A stretch of DNA of 64,000 nt from Hippophae tibetana (Eukaryota; Streptophyta; Magnoliopsida; Rosales; Elaeagnaceae), in assembly GCA_037013495.1 (NCBI GenBank), contig CM072810.1, forward strand, positions 33,075,843 through 33,139,842. The letters run 5' to 3'. Each line of letters starts with the position of its first letter. Position 1 is the first letter of the stretch. A program made the position numbers and the translations under genes. The notes under the pieces are model-generated. The model did not search any database and was not told where the DNA came from. It worked only from the letters and a program-made list of their open reading frames with translations. Below, piece by piece: positions 1 to 13,553 of this stretch.

Positions 1-135
1 TTTATAGACATCAAGGATAGTGGTCTTTGCGAAGATCTTTTTGACACAGTTTTTAGGAATGATGACTCTAATACCAATGAATAGAAATGGGATCAACTTT
101 CCTAGAGATTTACTAAATTTCTTAGATAAAATTAG

Positions 136-154
136 CCCTTTTTTAGGGGTTTTA
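136..154 (+). other. Telomere-like T/A/G motif, representative
   Basis: CCCTTTTTTAGGGGTTTTAG contains one TTTAGGG followed by GTTTTAG. It resembles the plant telomere unit or telobox but has an extra G. Each unit carries one copy, often as AACCCTTTTTAGGGGTT, which also has short inverted arms (AACCC/GGGTT). It lies just after the gag-like end and could simply be gag-derived or chance sequence. Confidence 0.35.
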
Positions 155-169
155 GAAAAAAATAATCAT

Positions 170-204
170 AGCTCCAAAATGATTATTTCAATGAATTTGG
201 AGTT
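170..204. other. Conserved inverted repeat (hairpin or cruciform), representative
   Basis: Arms AGCTCCAAA (170-178) and TTTGGAGTT (196-204) can pair over nine positions with one G-T wobble around a 17-base loop, ATGATTATTTCAATGAA. The element is present in virtually every unit, downstream of the gag-like end. Three arm pairings occur: CTCCAAA/TTTGGAG (here), CTCTAAA/TTTAGAG (1,349-1,383) and the mixed CTCCAAA/TTTAGAG (3,704-3,738). The mixed form is a G-U pair if the minus strand is transcribed. A function is not shown. Confidence 0.6.
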
Positions 205-2055
205 GTACTTCTTCCAAATAACATGAAATATTTTGCAGACCACTCATATAGGTATTTAAGCTAAAAAATAAATCTAGAACTACGAAGTTGATTAAAAATT
301 TTGAACTCTATATCCAGCAAGAGGATGAAACTTGGAACAAATTCTAATCATGTTTTTCAAACATTATCAACTACTCGTACAATTTGGGTGGACCTATAAG
401 GAAAGGGAAGTAGATTGAGAAATTCCTTACTAGCTCACTTTATCATTTTCAAGCAAAAGTTACCTTGCTTAAATACATGAAAAATCCTTGTGAACTTACT
501 GTTAAATGAATTACTTGGGCAAGTATTCGAACTGCATCACTTGTATCCAATATGTCAGCCATCCACTTATGAGGACACAAAGAACTTGGCTTTATAGACA
601 TCAAGGATAGTGGTCTTAGCCAAGATCTTTTTGACACAGTTTTTAGGAATGATGACTCAAATACCAATGAGGAGAAATGGGATCTAATTTCCGAGAGAGT
701 TACTAAATTTCTTAGATAGAATTAACCCTTTTTAGAGGTTTTAGAAAAAAATAATCATAGCTCCAAAATGATTATTTCAATGAATTTGGAGTTGTACTTC
801 TTCCAAACAACATGAAATATTTTGCAGACCACTCATATAGGTATTTGAGCTAAAAAATAAATCTAGAACTACGAAGTTGATTAAAAATTTTGAACTCTAT
901 ATCCAGCAAGAGGATGAAACTTGGAACAAATTCTAATCATGTTTTTCAAACATTATCAACTACTCTTACAATTTGGGTGGACCTATAAGGAAAGGGAAGT
1001 AGATTGAGAAATTCCTTACTAGCTTACCTTATCATTTTCAAGCAAAAGTTACCTTGCTTAAATACATGAAAAATCCTTGTGACCTTACTGTTAAATGAAT
1101 CACTTGGGCAAGTATTCGAACTGCATCACTTGTATCCAATATGTCAGCCATCCACTCACGAGGACGGAAAGAACTTGGCTTTATAGACATCAAGGAAAGT
1201 GGTCTTAGCGAAGATCTTTTTGACACAGTTTTTAGGAATGATGACTCTAATACCAATGAATAGAAATGGGATCTACTTTCCTAGAGATTTACTAAATTTC
1301 TTAGATAAAATTAGCCCTTTTTTAGGGGTTTTAGAAAAAAATAATCCGAGCTCTAAAATGATTATTTCAATGAATTTAGAGTTGTACTTCTTCCAAACAA
1401 CATAAAATATTTTGCAGACCACCCATATAGGTATTTGAGCTAAATAATAAATCTAGAACTACGAAGTTGACCAAAAATTTGAACTCTATATCCAGCAAGA
1501 GGATGAAACTTGGAACAAATTCTAATCATGTTTTTCAAACATTATCAACTACTCGTACAATTTGGGTGGACCTATCTGGAAAGGGAAAGAGATTGAGAAA
1601 TTCCTTACTAGCTTACCTTATCATTTTCAAGCAAAAGTTACCTTGCTTAAATACATAAAAATTCCTTGTGAACTTATTGTTAAATGAATAACTTGGGCAA
1701 GTATTCGAACTGCATCACTTGTATCCAATATGTTAGCCATCCACTTTCGAGGATGGAAAGAGCTTGGCTTTGTAGACATCAAGGATAGTGGTCTTAGCGA
1801 AGATCTTTTTGACATAGTTTTTAGGAATCATGACTCTAATACCAATGAATAGAAATGGGATCTACTTTCCTAGAGAGTTACTAAATTTCTTAGATAGAAT
1901 TAGCCCTTTTTTAGGGGTTTTAGAAAAAAATAATCCGAGCTCTAAAATGATTATTTCAATGAATTTAGAGTTGTACTTCTTTCAAACAACATGAAATATT
2001 TTGCAGACCACCCATATAGGTATTTGAGCTAAAAAATAAATCTAGAACTACGAAG

Positions 2056-2643
2056 TTGACCAAAAATTTGAACTCTATATCCAGCAAGAGGATGAAACTT
2101 GGAACAAATTCTAATCATGTTTTTCAAACATTATCAACTACTCGTACAATTTGGGTGGACCTATAAGGAAAGGGAAGTAGATTGAGAAATTCCTTACTAG
2201 CTTACTTTATCATTTTCAAGCAAAAGTTACCTTGCTTAAATACATGAAAAATCCTTGTGAACTTACTGTTAAATGAATCACTTGGGCAAGTATTCGAACT
2301 GCATCACTTGTATCCAATATGTCAGCCATCCACTTATGAGGACACAAAGAACTTGGCTTTATAGACATCAAGGATAGTGGTCTTAGCCAAGATCTTTTTG
2401 ACACAGTTTTTAGGAATGATGACTCTAGTACCAATGAAGAGAAATGGGATCTACTTTCCCAGAGAGTTACTAAATTTCTTAGATAGAATTAACCCTTTTT
2501 AGGGGTTTTAGAAAAAAATAATCATAGCTCCAAAATGATTATTTCAATGAATTTGGAGTTGTACTTCTTCCAAACAACATGAAATATTTTGCAGACCACT
2601 CATATAGGTATTTGAGCTAAAAAATAAATATAGAACTACGAAG
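2056..2643 (+). repeat. Type H unit (example)
   Basis: This 588-bp unit carries CACTTATGAGGACACAAAG in the second half, ACTTTATCATTTTC at the landmark and hairpin arms CTCCAAA/TTTGGAG. Close relatives have landmarks near 449, 5,160, 7,516, 11,638 and 32,844. The copies at 449, 2,216 and 5,160 share the variant TTAGCCAAGATC, absent from other types. Confidence 0.85.
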
Positions 2644-3233
2644 TTGATTAAAAATTTTGAACTCTATATCCAGCAAGAGGATGAAACTTGGAACAAATTC
2701 TAATCATGTTTTTCAAACATTATCAACTACTCGTACAATTTGGGTGGACCTATAAGGAAAGGGAAGTAGATTGAGAAATTCCTTACTAGCTTACCTTATC
2801 ATTTTCAAGCAAAAGTTACCTTGCTTAAATACATGAAAAATCCATGTGAACTTATTGTTAAATGAGTCACTTGGGCAAGTATTCGAACTGCATCACTTGT
2901 ATCCATTATGTCAGCCATCCACTCACGAGGACGGAAAGAACTTGGCTTTATAGACATCAAGGATAGTGGTCTTAGCGAAGATCTTTTTGACACAGTTTTT
3001 AGGAATGATGACTCTAATACCAATGAATAGAAATGGGATCTACTTTCCTAGAGATTTACTAAATTTCTTAGATAGAATTAGCCATTTTTTAGGGGTTTTA
3101 GAAAAAAATAATCCGAGCTCTAAAATGATTATTTCAATGAATTTAGAGTTGTACTTCTTCCAAACAGCATGAAATATTTTGCAGACCACACATATAGGTA
3201 TTTGAGCTAAAAAATAAATCTAGAACTACGAAG
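2644..3233 (+). repeat. Type R unit (example)
   Basis: This 590-bp unit is marked by CACTCACGAGGACGGAAAG and by CCAATGAATAGAAATGGG after the acidic linker. Relatives have landmarks near 1,038, 5,749, 8,104, 12,227, 13,994 and 31,666. Its hairpin arms are CTCTAAA/TTTAGAG. It usually follows an H unit and precedes a K unit. Confidence 0.85.
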
Positions 3234-3821
3234 TTGACCAAAAATTTGAACTCTATATCCAGCAAGAGGATGAAACTTGGAACAAATTCTAATCATGTTT
3301 TTCAAACATTATCAACAACTCGTACAATTTGGGTGGACCTATCTGGAAAGGGAAAGAGATTGAGAAATTCCTTACTAGCTTACCTTATCATTTTCAAGCA
3401 AAAGTTACCTTGCTTAAATACATAAAAATTCCTTGTGAACTTATTGTTAATTGAATAACTTGGGCAACTATTCGAACTGCATCACTTGTATCCAATATGT
3501 TAGCCATCCACTTTCGAGGATGGAAAGAGCTTGGCTTTGTAGACGTCAAGGATAGTGGTCTTAGCGAAGATCTTTTTGACACAATTGTTAGAAATGATGA
3601 CTGTAATAAAAATGAAGAGAAATGGGATCTACTTTCCCAGAGAGTTACTGAATTTCTTAGATAGAATTAACCCTTTTTAGGGGTTTTAGAAAAAAATAAT
3701 CCGAGCTCCAAAATGATTATTTCAATGAATTTAGAGTTGTACTTATTCCAAACAACATGAAATATTTTGCAGACCACTCATATAGGTATTTGAGCTGAAA
3801 AATAAATCTAGAACTACGAAG
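3234..3821 (+). repeat. Type K unit (example)
   Basis: This 588-bp unit is marked by CACTTTCGAGGATGGAAAG and GGCTTTGTAGAC. A shorter T run after ACCAAAAA shifts the gag-like frame at its start. It reads GAG where most units have a TAG stop (gag codon 42 in the reference unit), so this type keeps the sense codon. Relatives have landmarks near 1,627, 4,572, 6,338, 8,693, 9,282, 10,460, 12,816, 13,405, 14,583 and 32,255. Confidence 0.85.
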
Positions 3822-4411
3822 TTGACCAAAAATTTTGAACTCTATATCCAGCAAGAGGATGAAACTTGGAACAAATTCTAATCATGTTTTTCAAACATTA
3901 TCAACTACTCGTACAATTTGGGTGGACCTATAAGGAAAGGGAAGTAGATTGAGAAATTCCTTACTAGCTTACCTTATCATTTTCAAGCAAAAGTTACCTT
4001 GCTTAAATACATGAAAAATAATTGTGAACTTACTGTTAAATGAATCACTTGGGCAAGTATTCGAACTGCATCACTTGTATCCAATATGTTAGCCATCCAC
4101 TAACGAGGACGGAAAGAACTTGGCTTTATAGACATCAAGGATAGTGGTCTTAGCGAAGATCTTTTTGACACAATTTTTTGGAATGGTGACTCTAATACCA
4201 ATGAATAGAAATGGGATCTACTTTCCTAGAGATTTACTAAATTTCTTAGATAGAATTAGCCCTTTTTTAGGGGTTTTAGAAAAAAATAACCCGAGCTCTA
4301 AAATGATTATTTCAATGAATTTAGGGTTGTACTTCTTCCAAACAGCATGAAATATTTTGCAGATCACACATATAGGTATTTGAGCTAAAAAATAAATCTA
4401 GAACTACGAAG
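3822..4411 (+). repeat. Type N unit (example)
   Basis: This 590-bp unit is marked by GAAAAATAATTGTGAAC, CACTAACGAGGACGG and GGAATGGTGACTC. Relatives have landmarks near 6,927, 9,871, 11,049, 15,172, 33,434, 34,024 and 56,447. The type occurs in blocks I, V and VIII but is absent from the L-type block. Confidence 0.85.
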
Positions 4412-6119
4412 TTGACCAAAAATTTGAACTCTATATCCAGCAAGAGGATGAAACTTGGAACAAATTTTAATCATGTTTTTCAAACATTATCAACAACTCG
4501 TACAATTTGGGTGGACCTATCTGGAAAGGGAAAGAGATTGAGAAATTCCTTACTAGCTTACCTTATCATTTTCAAGCAAAAGTTACCTTGCTTAAATACA
4601 TAAAAATTCCTTGTGAACTTATTGTTAAATGAATAACTTGGGCAACTATTCGAACTGCATCACTTGTATCCAATATGTTAGCCATCCACTTTCGAGGATG
4701 GAAAGAGCTTGGCTTTGTAGACATCAAGGATAGTGGTCTTAGCGAAGATCTTTTTGACACAATTGTTAGAAATGATGACTGTAATACCAATGAAGAGAAA
4801 TGGGATCTACTTTCCCAGAGAGTTACTAAATTTCTTAGATAGAATTAACCCTTTTTAGGGGTTTTAGAAAAAAATAATCCGAGCTCCAAAATGATTATTT
4901 CAATGAATTTAGAGTTGTACTTATTCCAAACAACATGAAATATTTTGCAGACCACTCATATAGGTATTTGAGCTAAAAAATAAATCTAGAACTACGAAGT
5001 TGACCAAAAATTTGAACTCTATATCCAGCAAGAGGATGAAACTTGGAACAAATTCTAATCATGTTTTTCAAACATTATCAACTACTCGTACAATTTGGGT
5101 GGACCTATAAGGAAAGGGAAGTAGATTGAGAAATTCCTTACTAGCTTACTTTATCATTTTCAAGCAAAAGTTACCTTGCTTAAATACATGAAAAATCCTT
5201 GTGAACTTACTGTTAAATGAATCACTTGGGCAAGTATTCGAACTGCATCACTTGTATCCAATATGTCAGCCATCCACTTATGAGGACACAAAGAACTTGG
5301 CTTTATAGACATCAAGGATAGTGGTCTTAGCCAAGATCTTTTTGACACAGTTTTTAGGAATGATGACTCTAGTACCAATGAAGAGAAATGGGATCTACTT
5401 TCCCAGAGAGTTACTAAATTTCTTAGATAGAATTAACCCTTTTTAGGGGTTTTAGAAAAAAATAATCATAGCTCCAAAATGATTATTTCAATGAATTTGG
5501 AGTTGTACTTCTTCCAAACAACATGAAATATTTTGCAGACCACTCATATAGGTATTTGAGCTAAAAAATAAATCTAGAACTACGAAGTTGATTAAAAATT
5601 TTGAACTCTATATCCAGCAAGAGGATGAAACTTGGAACAAATTCTAATCATGTTTTTCAAACATTATCAACTACTCGTACAATTTGGGTGGACCTATAAG
5701 GAAAGGGAAGTAGATTGAGAAATTCCTTACTAGCTTACCTTATCATTTTCAAGCAAAAGTTACCTTGCTTAAATACATGAAAAATCCATGTGAACTTATT
5801 GTTAAATGAATCACTTGGGCAAGTATTCGAACTGCATCACTTGTATCCAATATGTCAGCCATCCACTCACGAGGACGGAAAGAACTTGGCTTTATAGACA
5901 TCAAGGATAGTGGTCTTAGCGAAGATCTTTTTGACACAGTTTTTAGGAATGATGACTCTAATACCAATGAATAGAAATGGGATCTACTTTCCTAGAGATT
6001 TACTAAATTTCTTAGATAGAATTAGCCATTTTTTAGGGGTTTTAGAAAAAAATAATCCGAGCTCTAAAATGATTATTTCAATGAATTTAGAGTTGTACTT
6101 CTTCCAAACAGCATGAAAT

Positions 6120-9100
6120 ATTTTGCAGACCACACATATAGGTATTTGAGCTAAAAAATAAATCTAGAACTACGAAGTTGACCAAAAATTTGAACTCTAT
6201 ATCCAGCAAGAGGATGAAACTTGGAACAAATTCTAATCATTATTTTCAAACATTATCAACAACTCGTACAATTTGGGTGGACCTATCTGGAAAGGGAAAG
6301 AGATTGAGAAATTCCTTACTAGCTTACCATATCATTTTCAAGCAAAAGTTACCTTGCTTAAATACATGAAAAATCCTTGTGAACTTATTGTTAATTGAAT
6401 AACTTGGGCAACTATTCGAACTGCATCACTTGTATCCAATATGTTAGCCATCCACTTTCGAGGATGGAAAGAGCTTGGCTTTGTAGACATCAAGGATAGT
6501 GGTCTTAGCGAAGATCTTTTTGACACAATTATTAGAAATGATGACTGTAATAAAAATGAAGAGAAATGGGATCTACTTTCCCAGAGAGTTACTAAATTTC
6601 TTAGATAGAATTAACCCTTTGTAGGGGTTTTAGAAAAAAATAATCCGAGCTCCAAAATGATTATTTCAATGAATTTAGAGTTGTACTTATTCCAAACAAC
6701 ATGAAATATTTTGCAGACCACTCATATAGGTATTTGAGCTAAAAAATAAATCTAGAACTACGAAGTTGACCAAAAATTTTGAACTCTATATCCAGCAAGA
6801 GGATGAAACTTGGAACAAATTCTAATCATGTTTTTCAAACATTATCAACTACTCGTACAATTTGGGTGGACCTATAAGGAAAGGGAAGTAGATTGAGAAA
6901 TTCCTTACTAGCTTACCTTATCATTTTCAAGCAAAAGTTACCTTGCTTAAATACATGAAAAATAATTGTGAACTTACTGTTAAATGAATCACTTGGGCAA
7001 GTATTCGAACTGCATCACTTGTATCCAATATGTCAGCCATCCACTAACGAGGACAGAAAGAACTTGGCTTTATAGACATCAAGGATAGTGGTCTTAGCGA
7101 AGATCTTTTTGACACAATTTTTAGGAATGGTGACTCTAATACCAATGAATAGAAATGGGATCTACTTTCCTAGAGATTTACTAAATTTCTTAGATAGAAT
7201 TAGCCCTTTTTTAGGGGTTTTAGAAAAAAATAATCCGAGCTCTAAAATGATTATTTCAATGAATTTAGAGTTGTACTTCTTTCAAACAACATGAAATATT
7301 TTGCAGACCACCCATATAGGTATTTGAGCTAAAAAATAAATCTAGAACTACGAAGTTAACCAAAAATTTGAACTCTATATCCAGCAAGAGGATGAAACTT
7401 GGAACAAATTCTAATCATGTTTTTCAAACATTATCAACTACTCGTACAATTTGGGTGGACCTATAAGGAAAGGGAAGTAGATTGAGAAATTCCTTACTAG
7501 CTTACTTTATCATTTTCAAGCAAAAGTTACCTTGCTTAAATACATGAAAAATCCTTGTGAACTTACTGTTAAATGAATCACTTGGGCAAGTATTCGAACT
7601 ACATCACTTGTATCCAATATGTCAGCCATCCACTTATGAGGACACAAAGAACTTGGCTTTATAGACATCAAGGATAGTGGTCTTAGCGAAGATCTTTTTG
7701 ACACAGTTTTTAGGAATGATGACTCTAGTACCAATGAAGAGAAATGGGATCTACTTTCCTAGAGAGTTACTAAATTTCTTAGATAGAATTAACCCTTTTT
7801 AGGGGTTTTAGAAAAAAATAATCATAGCTCCAAAATGATTATTTCAATGAATTTGGAGTGTAATTCTTCCAAACAACATGAAATATTTTATAGACCACTC
7901 ATATAGGTATTTGAGCTAAAAAATAAATCTAGAACTACGAAGTTGATTAAAAATTTTGAACTCTATATCCAGCAAGAGGATGAAAGTTGGAACAAATTCT
8001 AATCATGTTTTTCAAACATTATCAACTACTCGTACAATTTGGGTGGACCTATAAGGAAAGGGAAGTAGATTGAGAAATTCCTTACTAGCTTACCTTATCA
8101 TTTTCAAGCAAAAGTTACCTTGCTTAAATACATGAAAAATCCATGTGAACTTATTGTTAAATGAATCACTTGGGCAAGTATTCGAACTGCATCACTTGTA
8201 TCCAATATGTCAGCCATCCACTCACGAGGACGGAAAGAACTTGGCTTTATAGACATCAAGGATAGTGGTCTTAGCGAAGATCTTTTTGACACAGTTTTTA
8301 GGAATGATGACTCTAATACCAATGAATAGAAATGGGATCTACTTTCCTAGAGATTTACTAAATTTCTTAGATAGAATTAGCCATTTTTTAGGGGTTTTAG
8401 AAAAAAATAATCCGAGCTCTAAAATGATTATTTCAATGAATTTAGAGTTGTACTTCTTCCAAACAGCATGAAATATTTTGCAGACCACACATATAGGTAT
8501 TTGAGCTAAAAAATAAATCTAGAACTACGAAGTTGACCAAAAAGTTGAACTCTATATCCAGCAAGAGGATGAAACTTGGAACAAATTCTAATCATGTTTT
8601 TCAAACATTATCAACAACTCGTACAATTTGGGTGGACCTATCTGGAAAGGGAAAGAGATTGAGAAATTCCTTACTAGCTTACCTTATCATTTTCAAGCAA
8701 AAGTTACCTTGCTTAAATACATAAAAATTCCTTGTGAACTTATTGTTAATTGAATAACTTGGGCAACTATTCGAACTGCATCACTTGTATCCAATATGTT
8801 AGCCATCCACTTTCGAGGATGGAAAGAGCTTGGCTTTGTAGACGTCAAGGATAGTGGTCTTAGCGAAGATCTTTTTGACACAGTTTTTAGGAATGATGAC
8901 TCTAATACCAATGAATAGAAATGGGATCTACTTTCCTAGAGATTTACTAAATTTCTTAGATAGAATTAGCCATTTTTTAGGGGTTTTAGAAAAAAATAAT
9001 CCGAGCTCTAAAATGATTATTTCAATGAATTTAGAGTTGTACTTCTTCCAAACAGCATGAAATATTTTGCAGACCACACATATAGGTATTTGAGCTAAAA

Positions 9101-9430
9101 AATAAATCTAGAACTACGAAGTTGACCAAAAAGTTGAACTCTATATCCAGCAAGAGGATGAAACTTGGAACAAATTCTAATCATGTTTTTCAAACATTAT
9201 CAACAACTCGTACAATTTGGGTGGACCTATCTGGAAAGGGAAAGAGATTGAGAAATTCCTTACTAGCTTACCTTATCATTTTCAAGCAAAAGTTACCTTG
9301 CTTAAATACATAAAAATTCCTTGTGAACTTATTGTTAATTGAATAACTTGGGCAACTATTCGAACTGCATCACTTGTATCCAATATGTTAGCCATCCACT
9401 TTCGAGGATGGAAAGAGCTTGGCTTTGTAG
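6120..9430 (+). repeat. 7-unit higher-order repeat, first copy
   Basis: This stretch recurs about 4,122 bp downstream (seven units). Private variants shared at that offset are CATTATTTTC (6,238; 10,360; also 14,482), GAACTACATCAC (7,597; 11,719), TTTTATAGACC (7,888; 12,010) and GATGAAAGTTGG (7,979; 12,102). The copies separate after about 9,430, where this one carries GGAAATTGG and the GTAATAAAAATG variant and the other does not. Confidence 0.8.
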
Positions 9431-10242
9431 ACGTCAAGGAAATTGGTCTTAGCGAAGATCTTTTTGACACAATTGTTAGAAATGATGACTGTAATAAAAA
9501 TGAAGAGAAATGGGATCTACTTTCCCAGAGAGTTACTAAATTTCTTAGATAGAATTAACCCTTTTTAGGGGTTTTAGAAAAAAATAATCCGAGCTCCAAA
9601 ATGATTATTTCAATGAATTTAGAGTTGTACTTATTCCAAACAACATGAAATATTTTGCAGACCACTCATATAGGTATTTGAGCTAAAAAATAAATCTAGA
9701 ACTACGAAGTTGACCAAAAATTTTGAACTCTATATCCAGCAAGAGGATGAAACTTGGAACAAATTCTAATCATGTTTTTCAAACATTATCAACTACTCGT
9801 ACAATTTGGGTGGACCTATAAGGAAAGGGAAGTAGATTGAGAAATTCCTTACTAGCTTACCTTATCATTTTCAAGCAAAAGTTACCTTGCTTAAATACAT
9901 GAAAAATAATTGTGAACTTACTGTTAAATGAATCACTTGGGCAAGTATTCGAACTGCATCACTTGTATCCAATATGTTAGCCATCCACTAACGAGGACGG
10001 AAAGAACTTGGCTTTATAGACATCAAGGATAGTGGTCTTAGCGAAGATCTTTATGACACAATTTTTAGGAATGGTGACTCTAATACCAATGAATAGAAAT
10101 GGGATCTACTTTCCTAGAGATTTACTAAATTTCTTAGATAGAATTAGCCCTTTTTTAGGGGTTTTAGAAAAAAATAACCCGAGCTCTAAAATGATTATTT
10201 CAATGAATTTAGAGTTGTACTTCTTCCAAACAGCATGAAATA

Positions 10243-13200
10243 TTTTGCAGATCACACATATAGGTATTTGAGCTAAAAAATAAATCTAGAACTACGAAGT
10301 TGACCAAAAATTTGAACTCTATATCCAGCAAGAGGATGAAACTTGGAACAAATTCTAATCATTATTTTCAAACATTATCAACAACTCGTACAATTTGGGT
10401 GGACCTATCTGGAAAGGGAAAGAGATTGAGAAATTCCTTACTAGCTTACCATATCATTTTAAAGCAAAAGTTACCTTGCTTAAATACATAAAAATTCCTT
10501 GTGAACATATTGTTAATTGAATAACTTGGGCAACTATTCGAACTGCATCACTTGTATCCAATATGTTAGCCATCCACTTTCGAGGATGGAAAGAGTTTGG
10601 CTTTGTAGACATCAAGGATAGTGGTCTTAGCGAAGATCTTTTTGACACAATTGTTAGAAATGATGACTGTAATAAAAATGAAGAGAAATGGGATCTACTT
10701 TCCCAGAGAGTTACTAAATTTCTTAGATAGAATTAACCCTTTTTAGGGGTTTTAGAAAAAAATATTCCGAGCTCCAAAATGATTATTTCAATGAATTTAG
10801 AGTTGTACTTATTCCAAACAACATGAAATATTTTGCAGACCACTCATATAGGTATTTGAGCTAAAAAATAAATCTAGAACTACGAAGTTGACCAAAAATT
10901 TTGAACTCTATATCCAGCAAGAGGATGAAACTTGGAACAAATTCTAATCATGTTTTTCAAACATTATCAACTACTCGTACAATTTGGGTGGACCTATAAG
11001 GAAAGGGAAGTAGATTGAGAAATTCCTTACTAGCTTACCTTATCATTTTCAAGCAAAAGTTACCTTGCTTAAATACATGAAAAATAATTGTGAACTTACT
11101 GTTAAATGAATCACTTGGGCAAGTATTCGAACTGCATCACTTGTATCCAATATGTCAGCCATCCACTAACGAGGACGGAAAGAACTTGGCTTTATAGACA
11201 TCAAGGATAGTGGTCTTAGCGAAGATCTTTTTGACACAATTTTTAGGAATGGTGACTCTAATACCAATGAATAGAAATGGGATCTACTTTCCTAGAGATT
11301 TACTAAATTTCTTAGATAGAATTAGCCCTTTTTTAGGGGTTTTAGAAAAAAATAATCCGAGCTCTAAAATGATTATTTCAATGAATTTAGAGTTGTACTT
11401 CTTTCAAACAACATGAAATATTTTGCAGACCACCCATATAGGTATTTGAGCTAAAAAATAAATCTAGAACTACGAAGTTGACCAAAAATTTGAACTCTAT
11501 ATCCAGCAAGAGGATGAAACTTGGAACAAATTCTAATCATGTTTTTCAAACATTATCAACTACTCGTACAATTTGGGTGGACCTATAAGGAAAGGGAAGT
11601 AGATTGAGAAATTCCTTACTAGCTTACTTTATCATTTTCAAGCAAAAGTTACCTTGCTTAAATACATGAAAAATCCTTGTGAACTTACTGTTAAATGAAT
11701 CACTTGGGCAAGTATTCGAACTACATCACTTGTATCCAATATGTCAGCCATCCACTTATGAGGACACAAAGAACTTGGCTTTATAGACATCAAGGATAGT
11801 GGTCTTAGCGAAGATCTTTTTGACACAGTTTTTAGGAATGATGACTCTAGTACCAATGAAGAGAAATGGGATCTACTTTCCCAGAGAGTTACTAAATTTC
11901 TTAGATAGAATTAACCCTTTTTAGGGGTTTTAGAAAAAAATAATCATAGCTCCAAAATGATTATTTCAATGAATTTGGAGTTGTACTTCTTCCAAACAAC
12001 ATGAAATATTTTATAGACCACTCATATAGGTATTTGAGCTAAAAAATAAATCTAGAACTACGAAGTTGATTAAAAATTTTGAACTCTATATCCAGCAAGA
12101 GGATGAAAGTTGGAACAAATTCTAATCATGTTTTTCAAACATTATCAACTACTCGTACAATTTGGGTGGACCTATAAGGAAAGGGAAGTAGATTGAGAAA
12201 TTCCTTACTAGCTTACCTTATCATTTTCAAGCAAAAGTTACCTTGCTTAAATACATGAAAAATCCATGTGAACTTATTGTTAAATGAATCACTTGGGCAA
12301 GTATTCGAACTGCATCACTTGTATCCAATATGTCAGCCATCCACTCACGAGGACGGAAAGAACTTGGCTTTATAGACATCAAGGATAGTGGTCTTAGCGA
12401 AGATCTTTTTGACACAGTTTTTAGGAATGATGACTCTAATACCAATGAATAGAAATGGGATCTACATTCCTAGAGATTTACTAAATTTCTTAGATAGAAT
12501 TAGCCATTTTTTAGGGGTTTTAGAAAAAAATAATCCGAGCTCTAAAATGATTATTTCAATGAATTTAGAGTTGTACTTCTTCCAAACAGCATGAAATATT
12601 TTGCAGACCACACATATAGGTATTTGAGCTAAAAAATAAATCTAGAACTACGAAGTTGACCAAAAAGTTGAACTCTATATCCAGCAAGAGGATGAAACTT
12701 GGAACAAATTCTAATCATGTTTTTCAAACATTATCAACAACTCGTACAATTTGGGTGGACCTATCTGGAAAGGGAAAGAGATTGAGAAATTCCTTACTAG
12801 CTTACCTTATCATTTTCAAGCAAAAGTTACCTTGCTTAAATACATAAAAATTCCTTGTGAACTTATTGTTAATTGAATAACTTGGGCAACTATTCGAACT
12901 GCATCACTTGTATCCAATATGTTAGCCATCCACTTTCGAGGATGGAAAGAGCTTGGCTTTGTAGACGTCAAGGATAGTGGTCTTAGCGAAGATCTTTTTG
13001 ACACAGTTTTTAGGAATGATGACTCTAATACCAATGAATAGAAATGGGATCTACTTTCCTAGAGATTTACTAAATTTCTTAGATAGAATTAGCCATTTTT
13101 TAGGGGTTTTAGAAAAAAATAATCCGAGCTCTAAAATGATTATTTCAATGAATTTAGAGTTGTACTTCTTCCAAACAGCATGAAATATTTTGCACACCAC

Positions 13201-13553
13201 ACATATAGGTATTTGAGCTAAAAAATAAATCTAGAACTACGAAGTTGACCAAAAAGTTGAACTCTATATCCAGCAAGAGGATGAAACTTGGAACAAATTC
13301 TAATCATGTTTTTCAAACATTATCAACAACTCGTACAATTTGGGTGGACCTATCTGGAAAGGGAAAGAGATTGAGAAATTCCTTACTAGCTTACCTTATC
13401 ATTTTCAAGCAAAAGTTACCTTGCTTAAATACATAAAAATTCCTTGTGAACTTATTGTTAATTGAATAACTTGGGCAACTATTCGAACTGCATCACTTGT
13501 ATCCAATATGTTAGCCATCCACTTTCGAGGATGGAAAGAGCTTGGCTTTGTAG
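10243..13553 (+). repeat. 7-unit higher-order repeat, second copy
   Basis: This is the partner of the stretch beginning near 6,120. A third partial period follows: the units with landmarks 13,994-15,172 (R, K, N) match those at 5,749-6,927 at twice the offset (about 8,245 bp). The seventh position is the exception, N in one period and R in the next. Confidence 0.78.

Larger units (their letters stand above)
1..287 (+). repeat. Partial satellite unit at left edge
   Basis: This is the 3' part of a unit cut by the window edge. It begins inside the gag-like acidic linker region and runs through the telomere-like motif and the inverted repeat to the next unit start at 288. Its hairpin arms are of the CTCCAAA/TTTGGAG kind. 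Confidence 0.95.

Noticed and set aside
516..532. TATTCGAACTGC, similar to a tRNA T-loop or Pol III B box
   Set aside because: There is no cloverleaf, A box or acceptor stem around it; it is one element of the gag-derived unit.
449..667. Minus-strand ORF of 72 codons repeated in most units
   Set aside because: It lies opposite the gag-like frame, is lost or truncated in many units (for example N and B types), and has no recognisable domain. It is a shadow of AT-poor stretches in the fossil gag.
1199..1405. Plus-strand ORF of 68 codons (…NRNGIYFPRDLLNFLDR…) found in many units
   Set aside because: It starts inside the gag-like acidic linker in another frame, needs a non-ATG start, and shows no conserved domain. 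Its recurrence follows from the repeat.
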